Positions 9,038 through 17,316 of a DNA stretch of 64,000 bases are shown one piece after another (the first letter of the stretch is position 1; every line of letters begins with the position of its first letter). Position numbers and translations under genes: made by a program. Below the pieces are notes generated by a model. It was not told the DNA's origin. It worked only from the letters and a program-made list of their open reading frames with translations, and made no database searches. The stretch comes from Prevotella histicola JCM 15637 = DNF00424 (lineage in GTDB: Bacteria > Bacteroidota > Bacteroidia > Bacteroidales > Bacteroidaceae). Where the stretch lies: contig NZ_BAJX01000007.1 in assembly GCF_000613925.1 (NCBI RefSeq), positions 1-64,000 of the forward strand. Reading direction: 5' to 3'.

Positions 9038-9147
9038 AAAAGGTGCTTAATTGGACTTCAAAAGGGCGTTAGTAAGGGTCTTAAAGGATACCTTTTGCAA
9101 GTCAATTAGGCATCTTTTAGAAGCCAAAAGAGCATGTATTGGTTTTG
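9038..9147. repeat. 22-bp periodic array, degenerate AAAAGG type, 5 units
   Basis: Units begin at 9038, 9060, 9082, 9104 and 9126. Only the A-rich start and parts of the core (AAAAGGTGC, AAAAGGGCG, TAAAGGATACC, AGGCATCTTTT) are kept, yet the spacing stays exactly 22. It lies in the ~700-bp convergent gap between the barrel gene and HU; the rest of that gap holds one further array and the HU terminator. Confidence 0.75.
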
Positions 9148-9378
9148 AGTTGAGTGAAAATAGTTTATAAAAATCAAAGATGTAGGGATGAGATGTTTAT
9201 GGAAGACGAATAGACATAGTATCAATTTGCATTTTATCCTATAGTTTATGTCCGCTTGTAAGACCATCTAAATTGGGATAATTATACCATACAAGTAGAT
9301 AAGTCTTTATCTATTTCCAATCAATGCTATTAACGGAAGGGCTTTTTAAGCCTATGGTAAGATGCTCTTTAGACTTTC

Positions 9379-9443
9379 ATAAAACAAGAAGGAAAGCCTA
9401 TAAAACAAAGAAAGTAAGCCAATAAAACAAAAAAGGCAAGCCT
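9379..9443. repeat. Short direct repeat with 21/22-bp period, 3 units
   Basis: Units start ATAAAACAA at 9379, 9400 and 9422 and end in AAGCC(T/A). The last unit overlaps the HU terminator stem. The sequence differs from the AAAAGG arrays but the period is the same. Confidence 0.65.
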
Positions 9444-9456
9444 TTCGGCCTGCCTT
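9428..9456 (-). terminator. Terminator of the HU gene
   Basis: On the minus strand AAGGCA...TGCCTT forms a stem with a GC-rich core and GAAA-like loop, followed by six T residues, 25 bases after the HU stop codon. Confidence 0.8.
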
Positions 9457-9481
9457 CTATGCTTTATAAAATCTTGACTGA

Positions 9482-9757
9482 TTACTTGTTCACTGCGTCA
9501 GCGAGCTCTGCACCAGCCTTGAACTTAGCAACCTTCTTAGCAGCAATCTTAATCTTCTGCTTTGTTGCAGGGTTAATACCCTCGTGAGCAGGACGCTCGT
9601 TGGTAGAGAATGTACCAAAACCTACAAGCTGAACCTTATCACCTGCAACCAATGCACCCTTAATAGCCTCTGTTGTTGCGTCTAATGCCTTCTTAGCGTC
9701 TGCCTTACTCAAACCTGCACCGGCAGCAATCTTCTCAATTAACTCTGTTTTGTTCAT
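9482..9757 (-). CDS. HU-family nucleoid DNA-binding protein
   Basis: Small basic histone-like protein (91 residues) that binds and bends DNA non-specifically as a dimer. The sequence opens MNKTELIEKIAAGAGLSKADA, has the core VQLVGFGTFSTNERPA and the DNA-contacting arm around GINPATKQKIKIAAKK with its conserved Asn-Pro, and ends in the dimer helix. Length and motifs match classic HU. It has its own promoter (9810-9840) and a strong terminator, so it is monocistronic and probably highly expressed. Confidence 0.95.
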   Translation of the reverse strand: MNKTELIEKIAAGAGLSKADAKKALDATTEAIKGALVAGDKVQLVGFGTFSTNERPAHEGINPATKQKIKIAAKKVAKFKAGAELADAVNK

Positions 9758-9809
9758 AATTCTGATTTATTGATGATTAATTTATTGATCGATATTCTAG
9801 ATTACGCTG

Positions 9810-9840
9810 CAAATATAGTAGATTCCTTTTATAAAACAAA
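9810..9840 (-). promoter_or_regulatory. Promoter of the HU gene
   Basis: Minus-strand TATATTTG (9810-9817) is preceded by TTTG (9837-9840) with 19 bases between, fitting the Bacteroidota consensus. It lies 53 bases from the HU start. Confidence 0.6.
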
Positions 9841-9971
9841 TAAAATCTAGAGAAAAGTGTAGAAAATCATAAAAAAAAGCCTTTGTCACGCTGATTTTAT
9901 GCCTTAAAAGTGGATTTTTTTGTATTTTTGTGTCGTTTATATGATATTTTAGAACTAATTGAAATAGTTAA

Positions 9972-10934
9972 ATGCAAAATATACCAACAGTAACAAAGAA
10001 TCTACTCATTATTAATATTCTGGTCTTCATTGCAACATATGTGTTGAATGGACTGAATATTGATCTCAATAATATCTTTAGTTTGCACTTTTTCCTAGCA
10101 TCCGACTTCCGTATTTGGCAGTTGGTAACTTACATGTTTATGCATGGTGGAGTTATGCACATACTGATGAATATGTTCATGTTGTGGATGTTTGGTATGG
10201 TTGTGGAGAATGTATGGGGTCCGAAAAAGTTCCTTTTTTATTACATGGTTTGTGGTATTGGAGCTGGCTTGTGTCAGGAATTGGCACAATATGGAGCTTA
10301 TGTATATGATGGATTGGCTCAGTATAATTCTATTAGGATATCCACTGACCTTGTTGTTCCAATGGAAACATATCTTAATATGATGACAACCGTGGGTGCA
10401 TCTGGGGCTATTTATGCTGTGTTGTTAGCCTTTGGAATGTTATTTCCAGAGGAACGAATGTTCATTATTCCTATTCCTATTCCCATTAAGGCTAAGTGGA
10501 TTGTACTCGGTTCGGTAGGTGTTGAGTTGTTTTTAGCTTTGGGAACAAGTAACGATGGCGTAGCTCATTTAGCCCATTTAGGTGGTATGCTCTTTGGTTT
10601 CTTGCTGATTCGTTATTGGAAAAAGCATCCATATTCAGGTTATGGAGACTTCGGGATGAATAAAGGACAACAGTTCTTTGATAAGATGCGTAATAGTTGG
10701 GAGCAGCGTTCGGGGCATTCTAGCAATGCATCTACAGAGCATAAGAAGAGTAATTGGTCAGATTTTTCACATCAGAATAGTACCCAGAAAGATACGGATT
10801 GGGATTATAATGCCCGTAAACATGCTGAGCAAGCAGAGATAGACCGTATCTTAGACAAGATTCGTAAGAGTGGTTATGATAGCTTAACAAAGGAAGAAAA
10901 GCAGAAACTCTTTGATAGTAGTAAGCATAACTGA
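9972..10934 (+). CDS. Rhomboid-family intramembrane serine protease
   Basis: Polytopic membrane protease of 320 residues that cleaves other membrane proteins within the bilayer. Six hydrophobic helices span about residues 10-215. The catalytic pair is Ser144 in VGASGAIYA and His202 in AHLAHLGG; the MHGGVMHILMNM segment (residues 57-68) is the conserved HxxxN region after the first helix. A cytoplasmic tail of about 105 polar residues follows, ending in a helix (RKSGYDSLTKEEKQKLFD) that is typical of Bacteroidota rhomboids. The start codon (AATAGTTAA ATG) is the first Met in frame. It is followed after 75 bases by the EEP-family gene, probably the same transcript. Confidence 0.92.
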   Translation: MQNIPTVTKNLLIINILVFIATYVLNGLNIDLNNIFSLHFFLASDFRIWQLVTYMFMHGGVMHILMNMFMLWMFGMVVENVWGPKKFLFYYMVCGIGAGLCQELAQYGAYVYDGLAQYNSIRISTDLVVPMETYLNMMTTVGASGAIYAVLLAFGMLFPEERMFIIPIPIPIKAKWIVLGSVGVELFLALGTSNDGVAHLAHLGGMLFGFLLIRYWKKHPYSGYGDFGMNKGQQFFDKMRNSWEQRSGHSSNASTEHKKSNWSDFSHQNSTQKDTDWDYNARKHAEQAEIDRILDKIRKSGYDSLTKEEKQKLFDSSKHN

Positions 10935-11009
10935 TATTAACAGCCGAATGTAAGGGCTGATTTTTTGTAGTAGTAATAGCCTGTGAAGGCTGAAAGAAAG
11001 GAGATAACG

Positions 11010-12110
11010 ATGTATAAGACACTTAAGAAGTTTGTATTCAGAGCGCTCATCGTGGGCAACCTTCTCATCGTATTGTTGATGATTTTAGTGGGTAATGTTG
11101 ATAAGTTACACCCTGCGGACTACCCTTTATTAGCTAATTTAGGACTGGGATTCCCTGTTATTCTTTTTGCTAACTTGGTGTTTCTGGTTGTATGGGCATT
11201 TGTCCGGTGGCGCATGATATGGTTGCCTGTTCTGGGCTTCCTGATTTGTTACGGTCCAATACGTACCTATATGCCTTTTAATATCCCAAAAGAAAAACCG
11301 CATGGAGCCATTAAAGTTATGTCGTTTAATGTCTACATGTTTGATCCATGGGATGTAAAAAAGGGCGAAACGAACCCTATTGTTGATTATGTAGTTAACA
11401 GTAAGGCTGATATCGTGTGTCTACAGGAGGCGACAGTGGACGCTAGTGGAAGTGACCACATACTGGATACATTGAAGAAACATTATCCTTATTACAAGCT
11501 TATGGTAAAGAAAAAACCAGCAGCTGACCATATCCTCTTGCTGAGCCGTTATCCAATTCTTTGGCAAGACAGTATTCCCTATAAGTCAAATAGCAACATG
11601 AGCGTTGCTTATATGTTGGATATAAAGGGTACAAAGACTCTCTTGGTGAACAATCACTTCGAGAGTTTCGGACTGACTAATGATGATAAGGAGGGATTTA
11701 AGACACTTGTGAAGGGCAGTATGAAGACAAATGATATGAAGAGTGAGTCCTCTCACCTGCTACATAAGCTTGGAACAGTTGCAGAACGTCGTGCTCCAGA
11801 GGTTGAAATGGTTGCAAAATATGTAAAAAAGTATCTTGATAAGAAGGTTCCTGTAATCCTTTGCGGTGATTTCAACGATAATCCGCTTAGCTATGCACAC
11901 AGAACTATCGCCAATATTCTGACAGATTGCTATGTAAGTAGTGGTAACGGCCCTGGAATAAGCTACCATAAAAGTGGAATGTACTTCCGTATTGACCACA
12001 TATTCTGCTCGGATGACTTCGAACCTTATGGTGCTAAGGTTGATAATAGTGTTACTAATTCGGACCATTACCCTGTGTATTGCTGGTTAAAATACCGTCC
12101 AAAACCTTAA
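11010..12110 (+). CDS. Membrane-anchored endonuclease/exonuclease/phosphatase (EEP) family protein
   Basis: EEP-fold hydrolase with three N-terminal membrane helices and a catalytic domain from about residue 95. Motifs in order: IKVMSFNVYMFD (strand 1 Asn), ADIVCLQEAT (metal-binding Glu), NNHFES, LCGDFNDNP (catalytic Asp/Asn) and SDHYPVYC (terminal Asp-His pair). All key residues are present, so it should be an active phosphodiesterase, but whether it acts on nucleic acid, lipid or another ester is unknown. I chose ATG at 11010 because it is preceded by AAAGGAG at a good distance; an in-frame ATG at 10983 would add nine polar residues. Confidence 0.88.
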   Translation: MYKTLKKFVFRALIVGNLLIVLLMILVGNVDKLHPADYPLLANLGLGFPVILFANLVFLVVWAFVRWRMIWLPVLGFLICYGPIRTYMPFNIPKEKPHGAIKVMSFNVYMFDPWDVKKGETNPIVDYVVNSKADIVCLQEATVDASGSDHILDTLKKHYPYYKLMVKKKPAADHILLLSRYPILWQDSIPYKSNSNMSVAYMLDIKGTKTLLVNNHFESFGLTNDDKEGFKTLVKGSMKTNDMKSESSHLLHKLGTVAERRAPEVEMVAKYVKKYLDKKVPVILCGDFNDNPLSYAHRTIANILTDCYVSSGNGPGISYHKSGMYFRIDHIFCSDDFEPYGAKVDNSVTNSDHYPVYCWLKYRPKP

Positions 12111-12159
12111 AAAGGGCACATTTATGGTGCATAAATTTTTCGAAGTGTGAAAAAATACG

Positions 12160-12167
12160 TATCTTTG
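12160..12167 (+). promoter_or_regulatory. Putative -7 element for secDF
   Basis: TATCTTTG followed by CA, 48 bases before the secDF start. No convincing -33 TTTG is seen at the right distance. Confidence 0.5.
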
Positions 12168-12215
12168 CACGTCTATCGAAAGTAGCGAAACAATAATTAA
12201 AAACAATCAAATAAA

Positions 12216-15200
12216 ATGCAAAACAAAGGATTAGTGATTTGCGTAGCCGTTCTTTTGACGCTCGCAAGTATCTTCTACCTGTCTTTCTCAGTAGCAACAA
12301 GCTACTATGATAGTCAGGCTGCGAAGATCAAAGACCCTATTGAACGACAGGATTACTTAGACTCTGTCAAGTATTTGGGTATCTATTCTTACCAGAAATG
12401 CCTTGAGACACAGATTGGTCTTGGTCTTGACTTGAAGGGTGGTATGAACGTTGTACTTGAGATTTCAGTACCAGATGTTGTGGAAACATTGGCTGATCAC
12501 AAGCAGGATGCCGCTTTCCAAAAGGCTATGGCTGAGGCAAAACAGGAAGAGATGAGTAGTCAGAAAGACTTCATAACACTCTTCGTTGATGCTTATCACA
12601 AGGTTGCTCCAGGTCATAAACTTGCTGAAGTGTTCGCTACACAGCAACTTAAAGGCAAGGTGAGCACACAGAGTTCCGATGCAGAAGTGGAGAAAGCTCT
12701 TCGTGATGAGGTCGCTTCAGCTATCGATAACTCTTACAATGTTGTGACAAACCGTATCGACCAGTATGGTGTTGTACAGCCAAACATTCAGAAACTCGAA
12801 GGTCAGGAAGGTCGATTAATGGTTGAAATGCCTGGTATTCGTGAGCCTGAGCGTATGCGTAAGTTGCTCCAAGGTTCTGCAAACCTTGAGTTCTGGGAGA
12901 CTTATAACAACCAAGAGATTACTCCTTATCTTGCTCAGCTTGACCAACGTTTGGCTAATGGCGAGACAAAAACAGAAGCTTCTGACTCTACAAAGACTGA
13001 AGCTACAGGTGCAAAAGCCGAACCATCTGCAAAGAACGCTAAGCTTACTCTTACAGCAAACAAGAAGAATGCTGCGCCAGGAAAGGATGCACAGACAGCA
13101 GCAATGAAGAAGATGCATCCATTATTCTCAATGTTACAGACTATCCCTGGTGATGGATTGAGTCTTGTTGGATATGCAAGTGTACGTGATACAGCTGCTA
13201 TCAATAAGCTGATTCATGGTCAGGTGGCTAAGCAAGTACTACCAAGTGACTTGAAACTCCTGTGGGGTGCTAAGCCAGCTGAGGGTCTTAGCAAGAAGAA
13301 TGTATATGAACTCTATGCTCTGAAGGTCACTTCTGCTGATGGACGTGCACGAATGGAGGGTGACGTTATCACATATGCGAAGGATCAGTTCGATCAATTC
13401 GGTCGCCCAGAGGTTAGTATGACGATGAATTCAGAGGGTGCTCGCGAGTGGGCAGCCCTTACTAAGGCTAACGTTGGTAAGGCTATAGCCATCGTTTTGG
13501 ATGGCGTTGTTTACTCTGCTCCACGTGTTAATGGTGAGATTGATGGTGGTCAGTCATCTATTTCAGGTAACTTTACGATTGAAGATACCAAAGATTTGGC
13601 TAACACATTGGAGTCTGGACGTATGCCAGCACCTGCAAAGATTGTGCAGGAAGAGGTTGTTGGACCAACACTTGGTGCTCAATCAATCCAACAAGGACTT
13701 GTTTCGTTCGCTATTGCATTTGTACTTTTGATGCTTTACATGATTGTCATGTATAATGTTATCCCAGGTATGATGGCTAACTTGGCATTGCTTGCCAACC
13801 TCTTCTTTACCTTGGGTGTATTAGCATCCTTCCAATCAGCATTGACAATGCCAGGTATTGCCGGTATCGTATTGACCTTGGGTACTGCTGTGGATGCCAA
13901 TGTGCTTATCTATGAACGTATCAAAGAGGAGCTGAGGTTGGGTAAAGGCATGAAGCAAGCGTTGCATGAAGGTTATAGCAACGCGTTCTCTGCTATCTTC
14001 GACTCTAACTTAACGTCCCTGATCACTGGTGTTATCCTGCTTGTAACAGGTACAGGTCCTATCCGCGGTTTCGCTACTACATGGATCATTGGTCTTGTAA
14101 TCTCATTCTTTACAGCAGTATTCCTCACTCGTATAGTATTTGAGAACCGTGTAAGTAAGGATAAGTGGATGAACCTTAGCTTTACAACTAACTTCTCAAA
14201 GAACTTCATGAAGGATAAGAGCTATCACTTCATGAGCATGTATAAGAAGAGTTTCACAGTATGGGGTGTGGCAGTTCTTATCTGTATTGTCAGCTTTGCT
14301 GTACGTGGTTTGAGCCGTAGTATTGACTTCACTGGTGGTCGTAACTATGTTGTTACACTGAACAAACCAACTCAGGTTGAGGATGTTCGTAAGGTAATGA
14401 ATGGTGCTTTTGTAAACACTGTAGGTGAGAATGCTGGTAAGCCAGCTACTACTAATGTTATTGCTTTGGGTACAGACGGTAAGACTGTTCGTATCTCAAC
14501 CAACTATAACATTGATTCTAACGATCCAATGGAGGACGATAAGGCAGAGACAATTCTCTACAATGCGTTGAAGAAAGGTGGATTTGTTAGTCAAGTAAGC
14601 GTAGCTAACTTCAAGAACCCAGACATTCGTGAGGGTGGTTCAATCATTCAGAGTGCTAAGGTAGGTCCTTCTATTGCTAAGAACATTACTTACAATGCAT
14701 TTATGAGCGTTCTGTTAGCTATCTTCTTTATCTTCCTTTACATCCTCTTACGCTTCCGTAACATCGGTTTCTCTGTTGGTTCTATCGTAGGACTTGTTCT
14801 CGATACAACTATTGTTATCGGTTGTTTCTCATTGTGTTATGGATGGATTGGATTCTCTCTTGAGATAGATCAGACCTTCATTGGTGCTATCCTGACCGTT
14901 ATTGGTTACGATATCAACGATACGGTGGTTGTATATGACCGTATCCGTGAGAACCTTCGCAAACAGCAACACAACCTTGCAAAGGCTGATATACAGAAGA
15001 TCTTTAATGATTCTATCAACCAGACGCTCTCACGTACTATCAATACGTCAGTCTCTACGTTGATTGTGCTCGTGTCAATCTTCATCCTTGGCGGTGACAG
15101 TATCCGTAGTTTCTCATTCGCAATGATTATCGGTATCATCATCGGTACCTTGAGTTCTGTCTTCATTGCGTCTCCAGTAGCTTATCTTGTATTGGGTAAG

Positions 15201-15254
15201 AAGATTGAGAAACGTTCACATGAGCTTGCTGAAGCAGCTGCTGAGGCTAAGTAA
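12216..15254 (+). CDS. secDF: Protein translocase SecDF fusion
   Basis: SecD and SecF fused in one chain of 1012 residues, the usual arrangement in Bacteroidota. It helps the SecYEG channel pull proteins across the inner membrane using the proton gradient. Visible parts: an N-terminal helix (residues 6-27), the SecD signature GLDLKGGMNVVLE near residue 72, a large periplasmic domain with a low-complexity K/A/T-rich insert (about 250-300), a SecD membrane bundle (about 495-640, with GTAVDANVLIYERIKEE), then the SecF half with DFTGGRNYVV near residue 703 and GYDINDTVVVYDRIREN in its bundle. Both conserved Asp/Arg helices are intact. It stands alone with its own promoter element and terminator. 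Confidence 0.96.
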   Translation: MQNKGLVICVAVLLTLASIFYLSFSVATSYYDSQAAKIKDPIERQDYLDSVKYLGIYSYQKCLETQIGLGLDLKGGMNVVLEISVPDVVETLADHKQDAAFQKAMAEAKQEEMSSQKDFITLFVDAYHKVAPGHKLAEVFATQQLKGKVSTQSSDAEVEKALRDEVASAIDNSYNVVTNRIDQYGVVQPNIQKLEGQEGRLMVEMPGIREPERMRKLLQGSANLEFWETYNNQEITPYLAQLDQRLANGETKTEASDSTKTEATGAKAEPSAKNAKLTLTANKKNAAPGKDAQTAAMKKMHPLFSMLQTIPGDGLSLVGYASVRDTAAINKLIHGQVAKQVLPSDLKLLWGAKPAEGLSKKNVYELYALKVTSADGRARMEGDVITYAKDQFDQFGRPEVSMTMNSEGAREWAALTKANVGKAIAIVLDGVVYSAPRVNGEIDGGQSSISGNFTIEDTKDLANTLESGRMPAPAKIVQEEVVGPTLGAQSIQQGLVSFAIAFVLLMLYMIVMYNVIPGMMANLALLANLFFTLGVLASFQSALTMPGIAGIVLTLGTAVDANVLIYERIKEELRLGKGMKQALHEGYSNAFSAIFDSNLTSLITGVILLVTGTGPIRGFATTWIIGLVISFFTAVFLTRIVFENRVSKDKWMNLSFTTNFSKNFMKDKSYHFMSMYKKSFTVWGVAVLICIVSFAVRGLSRSIDFTGGRNYVVTLNKPTQVEDVRKVMNGAFVNTVGENAGKPATTNVIALGTDGKTVRISTNYNIDSNDPMEDDKAETILYNALKKGGFVSQVSVANFKNPDIREGGSIIQSAKVGPSIAKNITYNAFMSVLLAIFFIFLYILLRFRNIGFSVGSIVGLVLDTTIVIGCFSLCYGWIGFSLEIDQTFIGAILTVIGYDINDTVVVYDRIRENLRKQQHNLAKADIQKIFNDSINQTLSRTINTSVSTLIVLVSIFILGGDSIRSFSFAMIIGIIIGTLSSVFIASPVAYLVLGKKIEKRSHELAEAAAEAK

Positions 15255-15297
15255 GAAGCAACGACATAAGTAGGGTTTACACCTTATTATATATATA

Positions 15298-15333
15298 AGC
15301 AGCCCGTTACCATTTGGTAGCGGGCTGCTTTTT
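15298..15333 (+). terminator. Terminator of secDF
   Basis: AGCAGCCCG / CGGGCTGCT hairpin with an inner CC/GG pair, followed by TTTTTG, 43 bases after the secDF stop. Confidence 0.9.
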
Positions 15334-15472
15334 GTTTTCTGTGCTTTTGTTTTCTGAGGTGTAGTTTATCATTATTGATAGGGCAGAACATAAAGGTTAG
15401 AGTCTTCTTCTCCCTACTCCTAAACGTTTTTACTACATCTTTATAACTGTTTTGCGGTTGGTCTATTCTCTT

Positions 15473-15560
15473 ATCATATCATCGTCTGATCCCCATTTGT
15501 GTCATCGTCTGCCCCCATAAGATCATTGTTTTGTTCCCGTTACATCACTGGATTGTATTT
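15473..15560. repeat. 22-bp periodic array, TCATCGTCTG type, 4 units
   Basis: Units at 15473, 15495, 15517 and 15539. The first two share TCATCGTCTG followed by a C run, the third and fourth are decayed forms (TCATTGTTTTG, TCACTGGATTG). The sequence is unrelated to the AAAAGG arrays but the 22-bp step is exact. It lies in the 1.2-kb gap between secDF and the kinase gene. Confidence 0.75.
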
Positions 15561-15820
15561 GTTTGGATAGAGGTTGAAACAGAAGGCTCGACTTTCTTTG
15601 TATTATTCGTATGCATACAATTATAAAATGTTATAAGGTTGGAATAAAACCCATTATGGGTTTGAGATTCTTGATACTTGCAGGACTTTCTATAAACGTG
15701 GCTGAAGGTAGAGCCTCATACGCAATTCAACTTTTGAGGGAGTTATGGCTGTTTACCAATCAACGCTGATCTTGCTATTACAAAAGTAGTATAAACACTC
15801 CGTTATACCTAGTACAGAAA

Positions 15821-15908
15821 ATTACAAGGCGTCTGTAATCTTTCTACAAGCCGCTTGTAATCTTTCTACAAGGCGTCTGTAATACTTCTACAAGGCCTTT
15901 GTAATTTC
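15821..15908. repeat. 22-bp periodic array, TACAAG-CTTGTA type, 4 units
   Basis: Units at 15821, 15843, 15865 and 15887, each TCTACAAGGCGTCTGTAAT or close to it. TACAA and TTGTA/CTGTA alternate about every 11 bases, so the array is a chain of small inverted repeats. The same family, in the opposite sense, occurs at 36186-36273; both share the flank TACAGAAAATTACAAG. The rest of the gap to 16474 has an unconvincing ORF (16062-16400) and otherwise nothing I can name. Confidence 0.9.
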
Positions 15909-16422
15909 TGTAATGCCCTATAAGTTTATACAAAAGCAATGAAATCTGCAAGAGAAATGCATCTTGTTTGATGATACAAGGGGCTGAATGTATGAGTGAT
16001 TACCCGAAGTCTCCATTCGGAGAAGCCGAAAAGGGCGATCTGAAACGATTAATAAGTCTTTGTGAACAGCTATAGATTAAGATATAACTGTTGTGGAATT
16101 AAGGTTTATTCCTTATGTTTCAAAGAAGTAAAGCCTTGTTTCTTAGGGGATAAACCCAATATCTCCAAGGAGACCAAACTCTATGTTCTTGAGTTCCGAG
16201 TCTTATTGTTTCGTTTTGTAATTCTTATGTCTTCACGTCCTAATTCCCATACTTTTACATTCGTATCTGCTTGCTTCCAATATCTTTATTATTTACTTAT
16301 GCTCTTCAGTCTGTGTGCTTTATACATTGCGACCCTATACACAAAAGGATACATCGATAGCTCTTTGCTTCGTCGACAAAATGTGTTAAAGAGCAGATAA
16401 TATGTGATTTATCGTTTTTTAT

Positions 16423-16453
16423 TTTGCCGTTCATACGGTTTACACTACCTTTG
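16423..16453 (+). promoter_or_regulatory. Promoter of the kinase-transporter operon
   Basis: TTTG at 16423-16426 and TACCTTTG at 16446-16453 are 19 bases apart; the start codon is 21 bases downstream. Confidence 0.65.
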
Positions 16454-16474
16454 CAGTCGATAAATTAAAGCATA

Positions 16475-17293
16475 ATGAGTAAGAAACAGATACTCCTTAT
16501 TAACGACATGGCAGGATACGGAAAGGTAGCGACGGCTGCCATGCTTCCTATTCTGTCCTATTTGGGGCATCCCGTGTATAACTTGCCAACGGCATTAGTC
16601 TCCAATACACTTGATTATGGCAAGTTCAAGATTCTTGAAACAACTAATTATATCAAGGATGTCTTTCCCGTTTGGAAAGAGTTAGGCTTCCATTTTGATG
16701 CTATAGCAACTGGTTTTATTGTCTCGGAGAGGCAGGCTAAGATCGTGGCAGACTATTGTCGGGAGCAGGCTTCATTGGGAACAGCCATCTTTGTTGACCC
16801 GATAATGGGCGATGAAGGTAAGCTTTATAATGGTGTGACAGCTGCTACTATCAACTCAATGCGTGAGATGATCAGTGTTGCCGACCTCATTTTCCCTAAT
16901 TATACAGAGGCTTGTTACCTCACATCAGGGAAGTATAATGCAGAGGGAGTTAGCTTTGAAGAAGCCAAGAGACTGTTGGATGATTTGCGTTTGATAGGTA
17001 CTAAGTCAGCATTAATAACCTCTATCGTCGTAGATGGTACTCCTTCGGTAGCAGGATATAACCATGTGACTGACAAATACTTCTCTTTACCCTACACAGA
17101 GATACCCGTTCACTTCCCAGGTACTGGAGATATCTTCTCAGCAATACTCATTGGACATCTACTTGATGGTGAATTGCTGATTCCAAGTACGCAGAAGGCG
17201 ATGGATGGGGTGTACAAACTGATAGATCTCAATAAAGATAACAAGGACAAGAACCGTGGTATACCTCTGGAGAAGTACCTTGGAATACTCTAA
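16475..17293 (+). CDS. Pyridoxal/pyridoxamine kinase
   Basis: Ribokinase-fold kinase of 272 residues phosphorylating vitamin B6 vitamers in the cytoplasm (salvage to pyridoxal phosphate). It opens MSKKQILLINDMAGYGKVAT (substrate-binding start), has VDPIMGDEGKLY in the middle, FPNYTEACYLT, and the catalytic anion-hole segment FPGTGDIFSAIL with its Asp base near residue 213. It is of the shorter PdxK/PdxY-like type often annotated pyridoxamine kinase in Bacteroidota. It is the first gene of a tight operon (gaps 23, 17 and 4 bases). Exact vitamer preference cannot be read. Confidence 0.88.
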   Translation: MSKKQILLINDMAGYGKVATAAMLPILSYLGHPVYNLPTALVSNTLDYGKFKILETTNYIKDVFPVWKELGFHFDAIATGFIVSERQAKIVADYCREQASLGTAIFVDPIMGDEGKLYNGVTAATINSMREMISVADLIFPNYTEACYLTSGKYNAEGVSFEEAKRLLDDLRLIGTKSALITSIVVDGTPSVAGYNHVTDKYFSLPYTEIPVHFPGTGDIFSAILIGHLLDGELLIPSTQKAMDGVYKLIDLNKDNKDKNRGIPLEKYLGIL

Positions 17294-17316
17294 CTTGCTA
17301 ATAAAGAAAATACGAC

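Noticed and set aside
10983..11009. Upstream start for the EEP-family gene
   Set aside because: It adds nine polar residues before the membrane segment, while the ATG at 11010 has a good AAAGGAG site.
16062..16400. ORF of 112 codons between secDF and the B6 kinase gene
   Set aside because: Composition is unlike neighbouring genes, no family is recognised, no ribosome-binding site is seen, and it lies in a long repeat-bearing gap.
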